Assembly (NCBI RefSeq): GCF_019320115.1
Contig: NC_089598.1
Span: 31,515,983 to 31,579,982 of the forward strand
Direction of reading: 5' to 3'
Length of the DNA: 64,000 nt
Origin: Miscanthus floridulus
Lineage: Eukaryota > Streptophyta > Magnoliopsida > Poales > Poaceae
The notes under the pieces were generated by a model. That model saw nothing but the letters and a program-made list of their open reading frames with translations. It ran no database searches and was not told the origin of the DNA. The translations under genes were made by a program, and so were the position numbers. Shown here piece after piece: positions 57,593 to 64,000 of this stretch. The stretch's first letter is position 1. Each line of letters opens with the position of its first letter.

Positions 57593-58516
57593 CTAATCCT
57601 CATCATGATCACTATCGAGGTCAGACGCAGAATCATCTCCTTCCTCAGGTTCTACTTCTTCTTCAGGCTCCACTTCTTCTTCTTCCTCGTACCCTTCTAG
57701 ATCCATTTCTACGGCTCCAGGTGGGACATAAGGGTGGAGCTGATTGTTTAGTAGATGAACCTCTTCATGCAGATTATCGTTGTATTCTTCCGCATTGGCC
57801 AGCTGCTGTCCCAGCTCAAACTGTCGAGCTCTCAGGACATCTTCCCTGGACCAAGCTGCATTCTGCTAGTGAGTTAACCGAGTCATTTCTTCAGTGAGCC
57901 TTTCAATCTCTGCGTCGTGCTCCCTCTGAAGCTGACGTCGGTCCTCACGGGCATGACCAAGAGCACCAGACACACGTCTGAGGCTACCTTCTACTCCATC
58001 TAACACTCTCATCACTACGAACATGGCGCTCATGGCAGGGTTATCACTGTTCTGCCCTTCTGCTGCACCAATCTCTAAAGATCTTCCTCTTGCCTGCTGC
58101 CATGAGTCAGTGGAGGGATTACCTCTTGGAAAGACTCCAACCAAAGTGGCTGCCAGCTCCTGAGGAAAACGATCCATGATATCCCTCAGGATCCCAAAGG
58201 CTGCCCTACCAGCTGCTTCTTCAGCAGTCCTACCAGTTGACTTATAACACCAGCCTGTCCACTCAGAATCGTCACCACGGGGACGAACAACGGCCTCCAC
58301 AGTAACTAAGAGACCTTCTCCCAACCGCTCATTCGCCCAGAAGTAGCGGGGTTCCATTCCATCAGGATAACCTATATAGCTGAGCACTCTCCACAAGAGT
58401 GTAGGCATCCCAAACTCTACAAGGAACGTGTGACATTGATGGGTACGTGGAGCAAGTTGACGGCTAGGAGCTCTGCCTCCTGTGGACTTGCGAGCAGTCT
58501 GCTTTGTGCGTGCCAT
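57593..58516 (-). pseudogene. Chromovirus B extra ORF with a histone H3 tail mimic, globular domain, coiled coil and acidic tail
   Basis: This 307-codon frame lies between PBS and gag. From the Met at 58516 the next 13 residues, ARTKQTARKSTGG, equal the H3 tail, and RAPSRQLAPR continues the similarity to about H3 position 23. I choose this Met over one 15 bases upstream because it directly follows a CAG and would expose an H3-like N-terminus after Met removal. Residues 35-115 look like a compact alpha-beta-beta-beta-alpha domain ending GRTAEEAAGRAAFGIL, reminiscent of a double-stranded-RNA-binding fold. Residues 170-250 are heptad-rich, and the last 50 are mostly Glu and Asp. One TAG (57866-57868, codon 217) separates the coiled coil into two parts. 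The element A homologue at 24141-24710 shares the ends but not the middle. It lacks a histone fold, so it is not an H3 gene. Function is unknown. Confidence 0.85.
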
Positions 58517-59268
58517 CTGCACCATTAACATGTACCCCTTGGTGAGACAATGCCATAATGGATAAGAGTTACATAACCGAGTAAGAATCTTATAAGGGGA
58601 GGAACAATGTAATTATGTGAATGGTAATTTAACATGATGCATGCTCGTGCCGTACGTCCTTACAAACTTAGGAAAAATTTGTTTCTAACGGTAGACACGG
58701 TGGCATACATACGTTCTCTCATATATATCCTAACTAGTCAAGCTACATGTTTCGTTGTTAGTGTACCTGCATAAAATTTCATTTCAGCCCTAATCCCATA
58801 ATGAATATGCAGAATGTAATTGTAAATACTTTCATATATGTATACCCATACATATACTTCCATATCAATCTACCCGACAAGAATTTAAACCCACAATTAA
58901 ATACGTACCATATACACATGCAGAGATGCATACATAGCCATACCAAAGCTAACTATTTCCGACCGCACGCTCACATCTTGCGGTCATACACTCATCTTAC
59001 CTTGGCGTAGAGGCATTTGATCCATACATTACCACTCAAGTGAATGGCATCCATACTATAGCACGCCGTATGGATGACGAAGTAAAAACCCCCATGTTAG
59101 TACTTAAATAGCCACCTAATAGTCCTTAATTTGGGCATAAGGAAAGTGATCATTGGCACACTTTAGATTTCAAATACCTATTATATAACTATTAGTTGCT
59201 AGAGAAGGGTTTTTGGAAAACAAAAACTTTTGTTTTAAATACACTTGTGACAATTAACGTTGAATCTT
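58517..59268 (-). other. Leader of chromovirus B between PBS and extra ORF, with a candidate splice donor
   Basis: There is no coding sequence. On the minus strand CCAAG|GTAAGATGAG, with GT at 59000-58999, is a near-consensus 5' splice site. CAG at 58519-58517 immediately before the extra ORF could be its 3' splice site. Confidence 0.45.
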
Positions 59269-59280
59269 GCTCTGATGCCA
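59269..59280 (-). other. Primer-binding site of chromovirus B
   Basis: On the minus strand TGGCATCAGAGC lies two bases from the 5' LTR. It differs by one base from the initiator tRNA-Met type site TGGTATCAGAGC found in element A. Confidence 0.75.
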
Positions 59281-59282
59281 GC

Positions 59283-62200
59283 TGTCGCAGAACCGACCAA
59301 TTTATAAGAATACAAGTACAATGGCAATCCGCAAGCGGTCGCACTGTCATACTTGAACCCATATAAACCCGGTAGTCTGTCGAGTACCATGACGGGTCTC
59401 GATAAACGATTTACAACAACCAAGATCGTACAGGATTCAACATACATGCCACATGTTACATAAAGTTCACAGATACTTTTCGTCATCAGAGTACGAATAA
59501 AAGTTATTACAAACCCAGTTTGATAATTAAAGCGGAAGCAAATGAGTTCGAAGATAAAGTTTCCAACATAGTTTGATATAGTGCCAAGCCAGATCACGGT
59601 CCACAAAAGCAAAGATAGGAATTACTAAAGAAGCCTGCCCAAGGCTTACTCCTCATCCACAGCGGGATAGAAGCAACTCTTGCAATAACCATGATACACA
59701 GTGCCATCTACAACAATGGGAAAATAAACCCTGAGTACGAGAAGGTACTCAGCGAGACTTACCCATCATGAACCAGAAATAAAATGACTCCAAGGATCAT
59801 GCAAGGCTGTATAAGTGGACGTAACTTGACAACATTTTGCGTAAAGGCAATTTACCCATTGTACAATTATGATTCCTTTATCAAGTTAAGTATAACTATC
59901 CATTTCTAGATTAGCAACTATCCTGTGCCAAACATGTGGTATATCATTTAGAAGCATACAATAGTAACCATAGCAGGTATTGTAATTCCATATTCATCCG
60001 AACCATCATGTTTCATAATATAGTTGCTACGATGTTGGGACTAGCCAAGTTTCTCACTATCCGGGAGAGACGGCGATTCGAATCGATTTCTACCAGCTGG
60101 GAATTTATTCCTAACACAAACCCAGATCTACCAGCCATAATAGTCTTAGGTCACCTTTGGTACAACTCCAGTACACATTTCGCGGGTCCGTACTGCACCG
60201 CACAATCTGGAACACCAGATGCCAGGATGCTCAGGCCAAGCCTGCCCTTGGGCTCAGTTTGATCGTTCTCTAGAAGGAGCGCACAACAGAACGATTCCCG
60301 GCCTGAGTTGAATTACTCGGCTTCGCGGTCGGAACGAGTTATCTGGCCAGCTAAGTGAGAGGCATGCGTTCAATCTTGTCAGAAGCACCAACAACAGTAC
60401 GGTCCTTAATCGACACAGACGGGGAAAAGTCCACACCCAAGACCTCCATGTCTTGTTGCTTCTCTATCGACTTCCCGTCCGGTCTCAATTTACTTTTACC
60501 TCATGGTTCTGTTCCACGATAGCAGATATAGCCAACCGTGCTCCGGTATCCACCTATATCTCGTAGGTGACAGGGCATCACCCGACTTCTACCGGTCTAA
60601 GCATGGCTAAGCATATATATTCGATCCTGGACCTATACCGGTTAAAGGTGTAATATTTGGACAAGGAATGTACATGCATCAAGTGGTTTCATTCAACTCT
60701 TATAACCTAATGCATCAATCATAAATACGTAAGTAAACATTTGTAAAATTACTGGGAGACTTATAATGCTCTGGGGCTTGCCTCGCAGAAAGGAAGTAGG
60801 GCGATGGTCAGGACACTCCAGAAGCTCTTCAGTGTTCTGCTCCACGCCTTCGGGAGCAGCGGCTTGCGGATCCTCCTGCGGGTTCCCTTCCTCTGCTTCT
60901 TCGAATTCCAGCAACGTGATCTCTTCCTCCGATCCTAGATGCATGAGTATGGTATGAGTATTACGAATGCATATATGTTAACAAGTGCATCACGTTGTTT
61001 GAGTAGGTGCATATCTCTTCTCGATTACTACTTAACTACTTCTACAATGCATCGACTATGCCACAAACAGTAGCTACTTGTTTCACTCATAACTGGAGTT
61101 CTACAAATCCAAAAACAGTGATCTAGGACTTTCTGGAAAGCTTATCAAATTCTCTACAACTTTGTTATTAACCATTTTTACAGTACACATCAGTTTCAAC
61201 ATGCAACTCATCACACTCTAGAATCAGTCCGGAAACTATTTAACATGCAATATAAAGTAATAATACTCCTACTTCATGTAATCATTCAAAATTTGACAAC
61301 TTAACATCTACCAACAGTGTAGGCATACCAAATACATTTTTTATAATATAATGGTGAAGCCCAAACTATTTATTTAATTACCTTTATTATTTTATTTAGA
61401 TATCTAGGTTAAATACTAAACATATATCAGACATACTTATTAAATTCTCAAAAATTTACAGTGCCTTACTAATGCTATAAAAGGACTACTATAAATATTT
61501 CATGTCATTTTATCAAGTAGAACATCCTATACAAAAATGACAAGGAAGCAAGGCTTAAAATAGCATAAATAGAAAACTATATTGAAAAGTGTCAAGCAAT
61601 AGATTTCCTATTTTTATTATCATCTTTATGGTACTAGTATACCCTCCAACAAATTTCATGAATTTTAGATTCATAATTAATTTATTAAAATTTATACAAG
61701 GATTCACTATTTATAAAATAAAAATCTATAACTATAGATCTACACATGCACTGGTCTTCAAATTTTTACCAGAGTTCATATATGCTAAGACTAGCTTACC
61801 ACAAAAAATTCATATTTTTTGGAGCACAGGAACTCTAGATACAAAATAAACAAATTTGAATGCATTCAAAAGCACATTTGAAATCCCTATTTAAATCTAC
61901 CACAATCCTTACTGTAAGTGCCAAGAACATATTTTTCCTAAATACTTAACTTCCTAATGAACACTACCAAATTTATTTCACAAAATTTGAAGCTACCTAG
62001 CTCAACTTATCAAATTTCCAAAGTGGCACATGAAACATGAACAAATGAACTAGCCCACTTCACTTCTGTCGCTGACAGGCGGGACCCCACTGTCAGCCGG
62101 CCCTACCCACCAGTGAGACGAAAACAGGGCACGACGCCGCGACGGCGCGGGGGCGGTGCTAGCTCACCGGTGGTGACCCTTTTGGCGACGAAACCTGGAC

Positions 62201-63694
62201 TACCGTGATCTCCTTGACCTAGTGTACGCGTGGAGCTATCTAGGTGGGCGGATGACCGACGCGAAGTACGGCGGCGACGGCCATGGCGGCTCAGCGGAGT
62301 TGGACGGTGGCGCTACGCCGGCGGAGGCCATGGAGATGCAGAAACAAGCTTGGACGTGCATCTACACACTACGACGAAGCTACCGCACCCACTATTACTG
62401 CTAGAGGTGGTCGGAGATGCCCCGGCCACGGCGAGCGCGCGCTCCGGCGAGGCGCTAGTGATGGCGGCGGCGACGGAAATGGCCAATGGGCCCTCACCTT
62501 GGCTCCAATGCGACTGCGAAGGGGTCAAGTAGGTAGGTCGAAGCACGACGCGTCTATGGTTGCAAGAAATGGCGCGACGGTTGGCTGGCGAAGGAGCTGT
62601 GCGGCGGCGATGGCTACGGCGGAGCTGCTGGAGCTCGGCGGCTGTGCTTGCGGTGAAGAAGGAGGCGGAAATGTGATACTGGAGGCGTGGCTGAGTGCGG
62701 GCGGGTGCTGGGGACTTGAAGGCGCGTGTCTGCCTGCCTTGGCCGCGCTGGGCAGAGCGCCGGCGACGCGCGGCCAGCCGCGACGTCCACGCGGCGCGCA
62801 GACTCTGCTCCGGTCGGCCACTGAAGAACGGGCGGTTCAGTTCGTCAGTCGCCCGAGCAGTGCCTGACAGCGCGTTTTGGCGACACTTTTCCAGCTAATC
62901 CGTCGCTCCAACGTGCAAACATTCCACATAGAAATGGTAGACCTAGGTACCATATCCAAAAGTTGTTCAATGATCTCGTGCTAAAACGCAACATAAACTG
63001 AGTAAAATCATGATCAAAGTCGGCCTGTCAGGCTGTCAGTGATCCAGGACTTAGCAAAATTTCCTAAGTCATGAGATGTTGATTTTACTGATTTTTGTGA
63101 TTCAATTTCAAGCATGTTAGGAGCTGAATCAGTTAATGACACAAAAATAAAAGTTGTTCCTTATGTCAAACACTACAACATTGCTTTAGTGAACTCCTCC
63201 ATGCAAGGTCCCTAACACCTAGTTCAACTTTAGTCAAACATGTCACTTTGAAATCATGATACATATTCAAACCATGGCTAAATGACCAAACTAGCCCTAG
63301 CCTTAAATACCAAAGTTGTTCATGATGATACTCTAAGCATGTTTAAACAATTTGCAAGGTCATTTAAGCATTTCATGTAGTAGTCACTCATATAGCTATC
63401 CAGGTCAACACATGTAATATTACTTAAGTGCTTGATCATGAAAGGTGACCTTCATGAACAAGGTTCCTTTTGTTAACCTAAGTGTAGCTAAGGTGTTTTA
63501 GTGACCAACATTACCCACTTGCATTCATTTGCACATGATCATATGCATATGTTCCAAGAAACACGAGATAACAAGCAATGTTTCATATGTTTCGATCAAA
63601 TGTTTCAATCGTAAATGATGATTTATGAATGCTTGATGCTCATGCTCATGTTATGCAAGTCAAGTTATGCAAGGCTAACACCCGAGGTGTTACA
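59283..63694 (-). repeat. Middle LTR of chromovirus B (5' LTR of one copy, 3' LTR of the next)
   Basis: This LTR is 4412 bp, the same length as the left LTR, with scattered substitutions and no net length change in the parts compared. Both ends are canonical (TGTAACACC start and GACA end on the minus strand). It is joined on the left to a PBS and on the right to a PPT, so it serves two internal regions. Confidence 0.93.
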
Positions 63695-64000
63695 GCCCCA
63701 CCCCCTTATAAAAATCTCGTCCTGAGATTTGCAAGACCTACCATTCTTGGAAAAAGGCGGGATAAACTTCTCGTAGATAATCTTCTCTTTCCCATGTAGC
63801 ATCTTGTTCACTATGATTGTTCCACGCCACCTTATAAAACTTAATAATCTTACTCCTTGTTACCCTCTCCATCTCTTCTAATACTCGAATTGGCTTTTCT
63901 TCATAGGTCAAATCCGATTGAAGCTGCACGTTGGTGGGTGCAATCGCTTCTTCCAGCACTCGAAGACATTTCTTTAGCTGAGAAACATGGAACACATCAA
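63695..64000 (-). pseudogene. PPT and chromodomain end of a further chromovirus B internal copy (partial)
   Basis: After the middle LTR the sequence repeats 52784 onward: the purine tract, then the chromodomain-coding end (63995-63738) with WNNHSEQDATWEREDY. It differs from the first copy at several bases, for example LEEA where the other has PEEA. The open frame runs off the window edge, so its integrity cannot be judged. Confidence 0.9.

Larger units (their letters stand above)
48372..64000 (-). mobile_element. Chromovirus B in LTR-internal-LTR-internal arrangement, running off the window
   Basis: LTRs at 48372-52783 and 59283-63694 (4412 bp each) enclose a complete internal region with PBS, extra ORF, gag-pol-chromodomain and PPT on the minus strand. 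To the right of the second LTR, instead of host flank, the PPT and the chromodomain end of another internal copy begin (63695-64000). The array therefore has at least two internal regions and probably three LTRs. Small differences between the two chromodomain copies show they are not identical duplicates. Confidence 0.93.

Noticed and set aside
57866..58531. A genuine histone H3 gene
   Set aside because: Only the first 23 or so residues resemble H3. There is no alpha-N helix or histone fold, and the frame lies inside a chromovirus between PBS and gag.

Overview
The window looks like repeat-dense DNA from a grass (Poaceae) chromosome. The one host-type gene has the very high GC3 of grass genes. 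The rest is almost entirely nested Ty3/gypsy LTR retrotransposons of the Tat and chromodomain (Tekay/Del-like) lineages, with a LINE tail and MITE-like elements. I cannot name the species. There are no bacterial-type operons, rRNAs, tRNAs or CRISPR arrays.

Layout. 1-4.1 kb: AT-rich intergenic DNA, a composite microsatellite and the 3' end of a minus-strand L1-type LINE. 4.17-9.08 kb: a block bounded by two inverted arrays of short repeats with TTGCAACAT/GAAACA cores, probably the arms of a DNA transposon. It holds a captured-looking fragment of a nucleotide pyrophosphatase/phosphodiesterase gene and an intronless SNW/SKIP-like gene with one frameshift. 9083-38916: a plus-strand Tat-lineage element (TSD ATTCC) sitting inside the right-hand array. 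Inside it, at 15712-31414, is a minus-strand chromovirus 'A' (TSD GAGCT), whose 5' LTR is interrupted by a 3.8-kb solo LTR at 25126-28940 (TSD CAGAA). 38917-39077: the right-hand array resumes. 39078-48371: a second Tat-type element on the minus strand, showing its 3' LTR, a repeat-rich 3' region and long genes on the opposite strand. 48372-64000: chromovirus 'B' on the minus strand, in an LTR-internal-LTR-internal arrangement that runs off the right edge.

How the genes work together. Both chromoviruses have the order LTR, PBS, extra ORF, gag-pol (CCHC knuckle, protease, RT, RNase H, integrase, chromodomain), PPT, LTR. The extra ORF upstream of gag is the most striking item. In element B it begins with 13 residues identical to the histone H3 amino tail after Met removal (ARTKQTARKSTGG), followed by a globular domain, a coiled coil and an acidic tail. 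In element A the H3-like tail has diverged and the globular domain is absent. An H3-tail mimic encoded beside an integrase carrying a chromodomain suggests interaction with heterochromatin readers or writers. The identity is visible in the sequence; the function is inference.

Most reading frames are broken. Nearly all the in-frame stops in the chromoviruses lie where one C-to-T change in a Gln codon would explain them, as expected for old methylated DNA.
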